From the NCBI RefSeq assembly GCF_013177675.1, contig NZ_CP042652.1, positions 1,798,001-1,862,000 on the forward strand: a stretch of 64,000 nucleotides of DNA, in the 5' to 3' direction. Under the pieces are notes generated by a model, which saw only the letters and a list, made by a program, of their open reading frames with translations, did no database searches and was not told the DNA's origin. How positions within the stretch are numbered: the first letter of the stretch is position 1; every line of letters begins with the position of its first letter. This stretch comes from Arcobacter acticola. GTDB taxonomy: Bacteria; Campylobacterota; Campylobacteria; Campylobacterales; Arcobacteraceae. The translations under genes and the position numbers were made by a program. Shown piece after piece: positions 24,873 to 33,545 of this stretch.

Positions 24873-26114
24873 CTAATATAATTTTCCTATTTTTCCTGCA
24901 AGATTTCCACTTGAAAATGACCATTGAAGATTATATCCGCCACAAGGTCCATCTATGTTTACTACTTCTCCACAAAAGAAAAGTCCTGAAACTAAACTGC
25001 TTTGCATTGTTTTTGAATCTATTTGTTTTAACTCAACTCCACCTCTTGTAATCATGGCATTTTTAAAGCCTTCATGACCAATTACCGTAAGTGGTGTCCA
25101 AGCTAAAGTTTTGATTAGTTTTTCTCTTTTTATTCCATCAATATTTTTAAATCTTTGACTTGAATCCACATCACAAATATTACAAATCTCTTGTGCTACA
25201 CTTGAAGCTAAAAGTGTATTTAGATTTTCTAAAACCGTATTTGTAGGATTTTTTTCAATCTCTTTTTTAATATGTGTATAAATTTGCTCTTCATTCATAC
25301 CTTTTAAAAAACTAATTAAAAGTGGAACTTCATCATATTTTGCTAAAATGGGAGTTAGTTCCCTTGCAAAATCCAATACAACAGGACCACGAATTCCATT
25401 ATTTGTGAAGATTAAATCTCCAGTTAGTTTTAGTTTTTTATATTTTGGAATATCTACTTTTAATATAGCCTTAGCAATAGTATCAGCTTTGCAACGAGCA
25501 AAATTCTTTTCTTTCGTAAAAAGTGGCATCATTGCAGGATGAAGGGAAGTAACTTCATGACCAAACTCTTTTGCAAAAATATAACCATCTCCCGTTGCTC
25601 CTAAAGTTGGATAACCTAATCCTCCCGTTGCTAGAATAATATTTCTTGAGTTATAAATAGTGTCTTTTGAGTTTATAATAAAAATATCATCTATTTTTTG
25701 AATAGTTTGAATATCAACAGAACATTGAACTTCTATATTTAATCTTGCAATTTCATCATCTAAAGATTTTAAAATAATACTTGAACTATGATCTGCTGGA
25801 AATACTCTAAATCCATCCCTAGCAATTGTTTCAACTCCTATACTTAGAAAAAAATCTCTTAAATCATCTGCTGTAAAAGCAGCTAAAGCATGGGTCATAA
25901 AACGTCCATTTTTACCAAATTTTCCCATAAAGTCTTCAGTACTTAGAGTATTTGTAAGATTACATTTTCCTCCACCTGTAGCTTTTAGTTTTGCAGCAAT
26001 CTTAGGAAGTTTTTCAAGTAATAAAACATCGTTTTTTTCTTTTGCAGCACTTATACTTGCCATTATCCCAGCAGGTCCACCACCAATTACAATTACATCA
26101 TAAATCTTATTCAA
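24873..26114 (-). CDS. HI0933/YhiN family FAD-dependent oxidoreductase
   Basis: A 413-residue flavoprotein of the BaiN/YhiN (HI0933) family. Seen: the FAD motif DVIVIGGGPAGIMASISAA, KLPKIAAKLKATGGGKCNLTN (the family signature), NIILATGGLGYPTLGATGDGY, and the C-terminal GLFFCGEVVNIDGPCGGYNLQWSFSSG. The family is named after bile-acid dehydroxylation or aminoacetone oxidation in single members; a general function is not established. It stands alone, 32 bp upstream of the DsrE gene. Confidence 0.9.
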   Translation of the reverse strand: MNKIYDVIVIGGGPAGIMASISAAKEKNDVLLLEKLPKIAAKLKATGGGKCNLTNTLSTEDFMGKFGKNGRFMTHALAAFTADDLRDFFLSIGVETIARDGFRVFPADHSSSIILKSLDDEIARLNIEVQCSVDIQTIQKIDDIFIINSKDTIYNSRNIILATGGLGYPTLGATGDGYIFAKEFGHEVTSLHPAMMPLFTKEKNFARCKADTIAKAILKVDIPKYKKLKLTGDLIFTNNGIRGPVVLDFARELTPILAKYDEVPLLISFLKGMNEEQIYTHIKKEIEKNPTNTVLENLNTLLASSVAQEICNICDVDSSQRFKNIDGIKREKLIKTLAWTPLTVIGHEGFKNAMITRGGVELKQIDSKTMQSSLVSGLFFCGEVVNIDGPCGGYNLQWSFSSGNLAGKIGKLY

Positions 26115-26212
26115 ATTTTTCTCTTTTTATTTTTTTATGTATTATATATAAAGCTTTAGGTGGCTTTGATAAAATCCAATATAAATATTCAAAATATGTA
26201 GTAATTTTTTGA

Positions 26213-26218
26213 TATAAT
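26213..26218 (+). promoter_or_regulatory. -10 box of the sensor kinase gene
   Basis: TATAAT preceded by the T-run TTTTTTGA, a common arrangement in Campylobacterota promoters, 44 bp before the kinase ATG. Confidence 0.45.
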
Positions 26219-26261
26219 TGACATTACTTTCAAAAATTATTGTAATACTAAGGTCTCAATC

Positions 26262-27890
26262 ATGATTAATAAAATTATAAAAAATAAATTTTCTATTTTT
26301 TGGATAATTATTATTCTTATAATTTCTTTTAACTACTTAAGCTTTAATTATTTTATAAAAAGTTTTATAAACTTAGAAAAACAAGAAAATAATAAAGTTT
26401 TAAATTCATTAATGACATTTATTGATACAAAATTTAAAACAATAAAAATAACAGCAAATGATTATAGTTATTGGGATGATACATACGAATTTATAAAAGA
26501 TCAAAATGAAAAGTATATATACGAAAATTTTCGGGATACGACCACTACTTTAGAAAATGTAAATTTAGATTTTATGATTTTTATGAATTTAGAAAATAAA
26601 AATATTCATACTCAATTATCAAAAAATATAAAAACTCTAAATAAAGATAATTTTACTAAATATATAGTAGATTCAATAACAGATGATGAAAATATCTCAA
26701 TAGCCAAATATCAAAATAACTACTACTATATTGTAAAATCTCGAATACTAAAATCTGATTTAAGTGGTAAAACAAGAGGGTTTATTTATGTAGGTAAAAA
26801 AATATATTTAGAAAACTTTAATGATGAATTTAAAAATAGTATAAAATTTATTGATATAGTTTCCAATAAAACAAATAAAACTTTAAAAAGTATATTTTTA
26901 GATAAAGTAGAAGTTCATTTTGTATATAGTGAAGATATTTTATCTAATATTATTTCATTACAAAACAATAATAAAAACTTAGCAATGTTAAAATTAGATA
27001 ATTATAGAGATATTTATAAACAGGGAAGAAAACAGATTATTTTATTTAATACAGCTGTTTCAATATTTGTATTAATTTTATTTTTTATCTTTTATTTTTA
27101 CATTTATTATCACAAAAGATTAAATATTGAACTTGAAATTAGAGTTGAAGATGAAATAAAAAAACAAAAAGCTCAAGAAGAGATATTAATTCACCAATCA
27201 AGATCAGCAGAAATTGGTGAAATGATAAATAACATAGCTCATCAATGGAGACAACCTTTAAATAATTTGAGTTTAACAATACAAAATATTGGTTTTAAAT
27301 ATGAAAATGATGTTTTAACAAAAGAAGAGCTAAATGAAACCATTGATAAATCAAAAATGATAATAAACTCAATGTCAAATACAATAGATACTTTTAGAAA
27401 CTTTTTTGAACCAACCAAAAATAAAAATCTATTTAAAGTTGAGCATAGTATTGAGAATACCTTAGAAATATTAAGTTCAACCCTTAGATTTTATAATATT
27501 GAAGTAGTAAAAGAGATTATTGATGATGTGGAAATATATGATTATGAAAATGAATTTTCTCAAGTATTATTAAATATTATTACAAATGCAAGGGATGCTT
27601 TAGTTTCAAATAAAATTGAAAAACCAATAATTAAAGTTAATGTTTCTAAGATTGAGAATAATGTAATAGTTAAAATTAAAGATAATGCAAATGGAATAAA
27701 TGAAGAGATTATAGATAGAATATTTGAACCATATTTTACAACAAAAGGAAAAGGTAACGGAACTGGAATTGGGCTTTATATGTCAAAACTTATTATTGAA
27801 AAAAACATGAATGGAAAATTAACAGTAAAAAATGATAATGATGGTGCAGTTTTTATAATAACACTAAATATCACAAAACAAGAAATATAA
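26262..27890 (+). CDS. CHASE4-type sensor histidine kinase
   Basis: A 542-residue membrane kinase. Two transmembrane segments (residues about 10-33 and 255-282) enclose an extracytoplasmic CHASE4-like sensor domain with the NDYSYWDDTYEFI signature. The cytoplasmic part has the H-box SAEIGEMINNIAHQWRQPLNNLSL (phosphorylated His near 327) and an HATPase with N-box NIITNARDAL, G1 IKDNANGI, and G2 GKGNGTGIGLYMSK. The signal is unknown. No response regulator is next to it, so it is an orphan kinase. Confidence 0.92.
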   Translation: MINKIIKNKFSIFWIIIILIISFNYLSFNYFIKSFINLEKQENNKVLNSLMTFIDTKFKTIKITANDYSYWDDTYEFIKDQNEKYIYENFRDTTTTLENVNLDFMIFMNLENKNIHTQLSKNIKTLNKDNFTKYIVDSITDDENISIAKYQNNYYYIVKSRILKSDLSGKTRGFIYVGKKIYLENFNDEFKNSIKFIDIVSNKTNKTLKSIFLDKVEVHFVYSEDILSNIISLQNNNKNLAMLKLDNYRDIYKQGRKQIILFNTAVSIFVLILFFIFYFYIYYHKRLNIELEIRVEDEIKKQKAQEEILIHQSRSAEIGEMINNIAHQWRQPLNNLSLTIQNIGFKYENDVLTKEELNETIDKSKMIINSMSNTIDTFRNFFEPTKNKNLFKVEHSIENTLEILSSTLRFYNIEVVKEIIDDVEIYDYENEFSQVLLNIITNARDALVSNKIEKPIIKVNVSKIENNVIVKIKDNANGINEEIIDRIFEPYFTTKGKGNGTGIGLYMSKLIIEKNMNGKLTVKNDNDGAVFIITLNITKQEI

Positions 27891-27906
27891 TTACAAAAGG
27901 ATTTTA

Positions 27907-29013
27907 ATGGCTGGAATATTAGGCTACTTATCAGTTTTAACAGATGATATAAGTTCACTTGCGGGAAAGACTATGGCAACAACTGCCAAATCACTGGCAA
28001 CTTCACTTGATGATATAGGGCTTTTATTTGACGATATTGCTACATATACAAAATTAGCAAGTATTAAATCATCTGGACTTTTAGTAGATGACTTAGCTGC
28101 AATTGCAAATTTTACAAATGAAACAACTTCTGATATTTTGAAAAGAGAATTATCAAAAGCTAAATCTGTAGATGAATTAAAACAAAATATTGAGAAACTA
28201 GATGAAAAATCTCAACAAGAAATTTTTAAAGAGCTAGAAAATATTAGACAAATAGCTATTCTAGAAGCAAAAAGAAAAGCTGCTTTAAGAGAATTACCTA
28301 TTGTTTATAAAATTGCAAAGGGAAGTTTTAAAAACAAATTTATCATTATTCCTATAGTTTTACTTCTTAGTTACCTTGCACCTTGGGCTATCTCTCCTAT
28401 TTTGATTCTTGGGGGAATTTATCTAGCTTATGAAGGTGTTGAGAGTATTTTAGAAAAAATGGGGCATCATCATGAAGTTGAAGATGAAAAGGAAACAATA
28501 AAAGAGTTATCAAGTGAAAAACTTGAGGATGAAAAAGTAAAAAGTGCTATTAAAACAGATTTTATTTTATCTTTTGAAATTATTGTAATATCATTAAGTC
28601 TTATTGAAAATACAGAATTTATAACAAAACTTTCTGTTTTAACTCTAGTTGGAGTATTAACAACTGTTTTTGTATATGGAATAGTTGCTTTAATTATAAA
28701 ACTTGATGATATTGGTTTTTATCTACAAGAGAAGAAAAGTGCAATTTCAAAAACTATTGGAAATGCTTTTGTAAACTCAATGCCATGGATTATAAAAGGT
28801 ATTGGAATTTTAGGAACTATTGCTATGTTAGCAGTTGGTGGAGGAATCGTTGCCCATGAAACTCATATCTTACACTTTATGGATAGTGCAATAAAAGCTA
28901 TACCATTAGGAGGTTTTTTAAGTGAGATTATACTTGGAGGAATAGTAGGATTTTTAACTGTAAAAATTCTTCCTATTTTTACACCTATTTTTAATAAGTT
29001 CAAAAAAAACTAA
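27907..29013 (+). CDS. DUF808 family membrane protein (YedI-like)
   Basis: A 368-residue inner-membrane protein. The N-terminal MAGILGYLSVLTDDISSLAGKTMATTAKSLA segment and LLVDDLAAIAN are typical of DUF808/YedI. Several hydrophobic helices follow, with HHHE-type charged loops (MGHHHEVEDEKE). No biochemical function is known for the family. It starts 16 bp after the sensor kinase gene and may be cotranscribed with it. Confidence 0.9.
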   Translation: MAGILGYLSVLTDDISSLAGKTMATTAKSLATSLDDIGLLFDDIATYTKLASIKSSGLLVDDLAAIANFTNETTSDILKRELSKAKSVDELKQNIEKLDEKSQQEIFKELENIRQIAILEAKRKAALRELPIVYKIAKGSFKNKFIIIPIVLLLSYLAPWAISPILILGGIYLAYEGVESILEKMGHHHEVEDEKETIKELSSEKLEDEKVKSAIKTDFILSFEIIVISLSLIENTEFITKLSVLTLVGVLTTVFVYGIVALIIKLDDIGFYLQEKKSAISKTIGNAFVNSMPWIIKGIGILGTIAMLAVGGGIVAHETHILHFMDSAIKAIPLGGFLSEIILGGIVGFLTVKILPIFTPIFNKFKKN

Positions 29014-29034
29014 ACTGCAAAAACAGTTTAGTTT
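29007..29034. terminator. Bidirectional terminator between DUF808 and DUF481 genes
   Basis: Perfect 11-bp arms AAACTAAACTG and CAGTTTAGTTT with loop CAAAAA, overlapping the DUF808 stop codon. Confidence 0.85.
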
Positions 29035-29049
29035 AATCTCTAAATAATT

Positions 29050-29757
29050 TTAGAAATCTACTATTAAAGAAGTTAAAAGTTTTTTATCTGCTTTCTCTTT
29101 AGTAGTTTGATTTACATAATCAATTCTATAACTAACACCCAAAGACAGGTTATCAGTCATTTTAACACCCAATGATGTATCACTTGCCATAAAATATTTA
29201 TCATTATCTTCAAGAGAAACTAAATAATTAAACATTTGTTTAAACTTTAAATTTTCATTGATTTTATATCTATAGTTTATTTCAGCTCTTGAAGCTACAT
29301 ATTCATCTTTTATACCACTTGAGTATTGATCTAGGGCATAATCCAAACCACCTTGTAAATCAACAGTTTGTTCTTTTGTATCTAATAATTTATACCCAAG
29401 TCCTGGTCCTGTATTTAATCTATAATCATAATCTGAAAATTGATCTTTTAAATAATTTACTCCATAATAAGCGTAAATTTTTTCATCTAACATATAATTA
29501 TAATCTAATTCAATATCATATTTATTTGCAGAACTTTCCTTGTTATTTTCACTATAAAGGATATTTCCTTTTGCTTTGAAACTACTTCTATCACTTAAAG
29601 CAGTTGTTGCTTCTAGTTTTGTTGAAAATGTACTTGTATTTGAATTTCCACTTGTTTTTACATAAGATAACTCTAAATGTTTATCAACATCTAAAGCATA
29701 AGATGTAGATGCAAAAATTGCTAAAATACAAATTTTGCTAACAATAATTTTACTCAC
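29050..29757 (-). CDS. DUF481 outer-membrane beta-barrel protein
   Basis: A 235-residue protein with a signal peptide (ICILAIFASTSYA) and alternating amphipathic strands ending in LLTSLIVDF, a C-terminal Phe as required for outer-membrane insertion. The pattern HLELSYVKTSGNSNTSTFSTKLEA is the start of DUF481 (YdiY-like, 'salt-induced outer membrane protein') barrels. Function unknown. It overlaps the radical-SAM gene by one base. Confidence 0.82.
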   Translation of the reverse strand: MSKIIVSKICILAIFASTSYALDVDKHLELSYVKTSGNSNTSTFSTKLEATTALSDRSSFKAKGNILYSENNKESSANKYDIELDYNYMLDEKIYAYYGVNYLKDQFSDYDYRLNTGPGLGYKLLDTKEQTVDLQGGLDYALDQYSSGIKDEYVASRAEINYRYKINENLKFKQMFNYLVSLEDNDKYFMASDTSLGVKMTDNLSLGVSYRIDYVNQTTKEKADKKLLTSLIVDF

Positions 29758-31265
29758 TATTCTTTCCTTAATTGCTGTCTTTTATTTGCTTTTGAAACTT
29801 CTTTTTGTGCAAAATCATAAGTCTCTGGTATTATTTTTTTTAAAAATGCAGGGAAACTTCTTCCTTCTACACTCATAACATCTTGTAAAATAGCATTAGC
29901 TATTAACTCTTTATCATAAGAATTACTAAGATATTCATACAAAAATTGCGCAATTCTATCAAGAGAAATCTTATAAGTAGATTCACTTCTTTTATAAAGC
30001 CATTTTGAGAAATCATAAAAATTCTCATACACTTTTCCATCGCTAAAAAGTAAAGCTGTAGTTTTTTGAAAATTACCACTATTGTAAATAATATCCCAAA
30101 ATCTTGCAAACCGTTTCATATCTTGCATCAAATCAAAACTGATTAAATCATTTTTTAAAATATCATAAGGAGGAGCGTCATTATAAACCATTCCATAAAT
30201 TTTGTCATGTCTATCAAGGGTAGTTCCTGATAACTTTTTCAAAATTCCCACTTGTATTTCACCCGTTGAAAGTGTATAAAGTTGATTTAAATTTCTTCCA
30301 AAACTTTCAATACTTTCACTTGGAAGTCCAATAATTAAATCTATATGCATATGAGCATGTGTTTCTTGAGATAAAAACTTTAAATTATCTTTTATTTTGT
30401 CTAGTTTTAAATTTCTTCTAATCTCTTTTGCCACATCTAAATTTAAAGTTTGAATACCAACTTCAAGTTGTAAACACCCTGCTTTAAACTGCTTTATTAA
30501 ATCCCTTAATTCTTCAGGAAAATTATCAGGGATAACTTCAAAATGTAAGAAATAGTCTTCTTGCTTTGCTAAAAAGTAGTTCAAAATAGCTTTTGCATAA
30601 GAAATTTTAATATTAAAGGTTCTATCTATAAACTTAAAACTTCTAGCGCCTCTTTGCCACAGTTTTTCGATCTCATCTAAGAAAATATTTATATCTAAAT
30701 ATCTCATTTTTGTTTCTATTGAAGATAAGCAAAACTCACACTCAAAAGGACAACCACGTGCATTTTCAACATAAATATGTCTATTTTTTATATCAAAGTC
30801 TGTGTAATCATCATATGGTAAAGCAATTGCTTCAAAATCAACTTTTGGCGAATGAATAGTTCTTGCTTGAGTACAGTTTCCATCTAATAATTCTCTGCAA
30901 AGATTATAAAAAGAGACTTCACCTTCACCACAAATTATATAATCAGCCATATCAAAATTTACTCTAAGAGGTGTATAACTAACTTCAGGGCCACCTAAAA
31001 CAACAATAGTTTGGGGTGATACTTTTTTTATTATTCGTACAAGTTCACCTATATCAAAAGCATTCCAAATATATACAGCTATTCCTATGATTTTTGGTTT
31101 TTTAGAAAGTATTTGTTCTGCAATAGTTTGAACTGAAGAGTTTATTACAAACTCTAAAATTTCTGCCTCGTTTTTTAATTCTTTTAAATTTGCTAATAAA
31201 TATCTCAATCCTAATGAACTATGAGAATATCTAGAGTTTAATGTAGTAAGTATTATGTTTTTCAT
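29757..31265 (-). CDS. B12-binding-domain radical SAM protein (DUF4080)
   Basis: A protein of about 502 residues. The N-terminal cobalamin-binding-like domain (residues 1-130, IGIAVYIWNAFDIGELVRII and VVLGGPEVSYTP) precedes the radical SAM core with CPFECEFCLSS, the three cluster cysteines, near residue 173, and a C-terminal DUF4080 region (SGTTLDRHDKIYGM). The reaction is not known; relatives are often methylthio- or C-C-bond-forming enzymes. I used ATG at 31265, because the frame further upstream begins only at a GTG with no ribosome-binding site. Confidence 0.88.
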   Translation of the reverse strand: MKNIILTTLNSRYSHSSLGLRYLLANLKELKNEAEILEFVINSSVQTIAEQILSKKPKIIGIAVYIWNAFDIGELVRIIKKVSPQTIVVLGGPEVSYTPLRVNFDMADYIICGEGEVSFYNLCRELLDGNCTQARTIHSPKVDFEAIALPYDDYTDFDIKNRHIYVENARGCPFECEFCLSSIETKMRYLDINIFLDEIEKLWQRGARSFKFIDRTFNIKISYAKAILNYFLAKQEDYFLHFEVIPDNFPEELRDLIKQFKAGCLQLEVGIQTLNLDVAKEIRRNLKLDKIKDNLKFLSQETHAHMHIDLIIGLPSESIESFGRNLNQLYTLSTGEIQVGILKKLSGTTLDRHDKIYGMVYNDAPPYDILKNDLISFDLMQDMKRFARFWDIIYNSGNFQKTTALLFSDGKVYENFYDFSKWLYKRSESTYKISLDRIAQFLYEYLSNSYDKELIANAILQDVMSVEGRSFPAFLKKIIPETYDFAQKEVSKANKRQQLRKE

Positions 31266-31459
31266 GCGCGATTTTAACACAATAAAGTAGTGTTTTAGAT
31301 AATTTGTTTTTTCTAAAAGAAATAGGTTTTTAACATATCTGCCAAAATATATAACATTAGTAAAGTAAAAATAATTTTGTTTGTATTCATAAATTTATTT
31401 TATATTAACTTTTCATAAACCAAACTTTTATATACTCACGTTTTATTTAAAGGATTATT

Positions 31460-31762
31460 ATGAAAAATGATACATTTTCAAGATTTAGATTGATTTCATT
31501 TGTAGAAGGAATATCTTATTTACTATTAGTATTTATTGCAATGCCATTAAAATATATGTTTGATTACCCTCTTGCTGTAAAAATTGTAGGCATGGGTCAT
31601 GGAGTTTTATTTATACTATTTTTTGTAGCTTTACTTATGGCTATGAATAAATATAAGTGGAAGTTTTTAGGATTTCAATTATTTGTTTATTCTTTAATAC
31701 CATTTGGTTTTATTTTAATTGAAAAGATTATTATGAAAAACCCTGCGAAAAAATTAAAATAA
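31460..31762 (+). CDS. DUF3817 small membrane protein
   Basis: A 100-residue protein with three hydrophobic helices. SRFRLISFVEGISYLLLVFIAMPLKYMF and VGMGHGVLFILFFVAL are the hallmarks of DUF3817, a family often next to cytochrome or haem-related genes, of unknown function. AAAGGATTATT precedes the ATG. The stop codon is one base before the DUF420 gene, so the two form a unit. Confidence 0.88.
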   Translation: MKNDTFSRFRLISFVEGISYLLLVFIAMPLKYMFDYPLAVKIVGMGHGVLFILFFVALLMAMNKYKWKFLGFQLFVYSLIPFGFILIEKIIMKNPAKKLK

Positions 31763-31763
31763 T

Positions 31764-32228
31764 ATGTTTTTTTCTAAAGGTTTTTTAGGCACAGATGCCC
31801 CTTTGTATATGGATATAGCAACTATTTATTTTGCTATTTTACCATTTTTACTTGCATTTAGTATATTTTATGCGGTGAAAAAACAGTATAAAAAACATTT
31901 TATTTCTCAGTTTATAATTTTATCTACCACTTTATATATAGTAGTTTTATTCGAAATTGGTCTTAGAATTTCAGGTGGATTTATGGAGTATTCAAAATAT
32001 AGTAATATATCTTTTGATTTTATGCTAGTTTTTTTAATAATTCATATATTTATAGCAATTGCAGCAATTGCAGGATGGATATTTTTATTTATTTCATCTT
32101 ATAAACAATATAAAAGAAATGAATTAGATGGAGCAAAACATAAAAAAATAGGAAAAGCTATTTTTGCAGCACTAACCATAACATCAATTATGGGAATTTT
32201 TATGTACTTATTTTTATTCGTTTTTTAA
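31764..32228 (+). CDS. DUF420 membrane protein
   Basis: A 154-residue protein of four helices. GTDAPLYMDIATIYFAILPFLLAFSIFYA and HIFIAIAAIAGWIFLFISSYK match DUF420, whose conserved His residues resemble haem or copper ligands in CtaG/YozB-like proteins linked with cytochrome oxidase assembly. That role is inferred only. It follows the DUF3817 gene and precedes the cytochrome operon by 99 bp. Confidence 0.85.
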   Translation: MFFSKGFLGTDAPLYMDIATIYFAILPFLLAFSIFYAVKKQYKKHFISQFIILSTTLYIVVLFEIGLRISGGFMEYSKYSNISFDFMLVFLIIHIFIAIAAIAGWIFLFISSYKQYKRNELDGAKHKKIGKAIFAALTITSIMGIFMYLFLFVF

Positions 32229-32327
32229 AATATTTAATATTTTCTCAAAACTTGACTTTTTACAATTTTTATTATTTCTAATTTTGTTATGATGTAAATA
32301 TTACATAAAACAAAATTTAGGAATAAA

Positions 32328-33545
32328 ATGAAATCATTTTTACAAGTTATCATTGTAGCTTTTATTTTTATATCATTTTTACTATCTCTTCCAAATCTTA
32401 CAAAAGAGAGAAATTTCAAAACATATAAAGACGAACAATTAAGAGCTACCGCACAATCAAAGGGACTAAAGCCAATTCCAAATACCTATGAAGAGTTATT
32501 AAAAATAGTAAATGATAAAAACAATCCTTTAAGCCATGAAAAAATAACTTTAGGAAAAGAATTGTTTTTTGATACAAAACTATCTTTAGATGATACTATT
32601 AGCTGTTCAACTTGTCATATGATTAGTAAAAACCCAAATGAAAAGAAAGTAATACTAAATGCCATAACTTCAAAAAAACAACCAAATGACATGAAAAATG
32701 CAAATAATTGTGTTATTTGTCATCTAAGTGATGAAAGTGGAACTGATAGATTATCAACTGCGATTGGGTATAAGGGGGCTACAAATCCTCATCATCTAAA
32801 TACTATGACTATTTTAAACTCTTCATTGGCAAAAGTTCTTACATGGGATGGAGAAGTAAAAAGTATAGAAAAACAAATATCTAATTCTATTCAATCAAGC
32901 TATAAAATGAATATAAAAGAAGATGAACTTATAAAAAAATTATCAAAAGATGAAAAATATATAAATCATTTTAATGAGGTTTTCAAAGAAGAAAATAGTT
33001 TAACTTTTATAAATATTCAAAAAGCAATTGCAACTTATGTAAGAACTTTACTTACAAGAAGTTCTTTTGATGAATTCTTGGAAGGAGATAATAATGCTAT
33101 TTCAGCAACAGCCAAAAGAGGTTTAGTAAACTTTATGAACTTTGGTTGTGCTGGTTGCCATACAGGTATGAGTGTTGGGGGTCAAAGCGTTCAAAGATTT
33201 CCATTAAGACAATTTGCAGGAATCCATGATTTAAGACCAAACTTGGGTTCTCCTCCTGATTTTGAAATCATTGATGATACCTTTCCTTTTGAAAATAAAG
33301 GTGGATATAAAGGTAGAGCTGATACTCACTTCTTTAGAGTTCCAATTTTAAGAAATGTTACTAAGACTTCACCATATTTTCATAATGGCTCTGTAGATAA
33401 GATAAGAGAAGCAGTTGAAATAATGGGTAGGCATCAAGTTGGATTAAATTTATCAAACCAACAAATAGATGAAATTGTTGAATTTCTAAAAACCTTAGAA
33501 GGAAATGTTGTAGATTATACAAAAGATATAAAGGTTAACAAATGA
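32328..33545 (+). CDS. Triheme cytochrome c peroxidase (CcpA/MauG family)
   Basis: A 405-residue periplasmic di-haem peroxidase-like protein anchored or exported by an N-terminal hydrophobic segment (VIIVAFIFISFLLSLP). It has three haem-binding motifs: CSTCH near residue 95, CVICH near 129 and CAGCH near 278. Usual family members have two; the extra one is inserted in the N-terminal haem domain. The C-terminal part holds KTSPYFHNGSVDKIREAV, with the conserved axial region. It reduces H2O2 or oxidises an unknown donor. It overlaps the pentahaem gene by four bases (ATGA), so they are translated together. Confidence 0.88.
   Translation: MKSFLQVIIVAFIFISFLLSLPNLTKERNFKTYKDEQLRATAQSKGLKPIPNTYEELLKIVNDKNNPLSHEKITLGKELFFDTKLSLDDTISCSTCHMISKNPNEKKVILNAITSKKQPNDMKNANNCVICHLSDESGTDRLSTAIGYKGATNPHHLNTMTILNSSLAKVLTWDGEVKSIEKQISNSIQSSYKMNIKEDELIKKLSKDEKYINHFNEVFKEENSLTFINIQKAIATYVRTLLTRSSFDEFLEGDNNAISATAKRGLVNFMNFGCAGCHTGMSVGGQSVQRFPLRQFAGIHDLRPNLGSPPDFEIIDDTFPFENKGGYKGRADTHFFRVPILRNVTKTSPYFHNGSVDKIREAVEIMGRHQVGLNLSNQQIDEIVEFLKTLEGNVVDYTKDIKVNK

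Noticed and set aside
26262-29013. Kinase and DUF808 gene as a two-component system
   Set aside because: DUF808 has no receiver or DNA-binding domain; proximity only suggests cotranscription.
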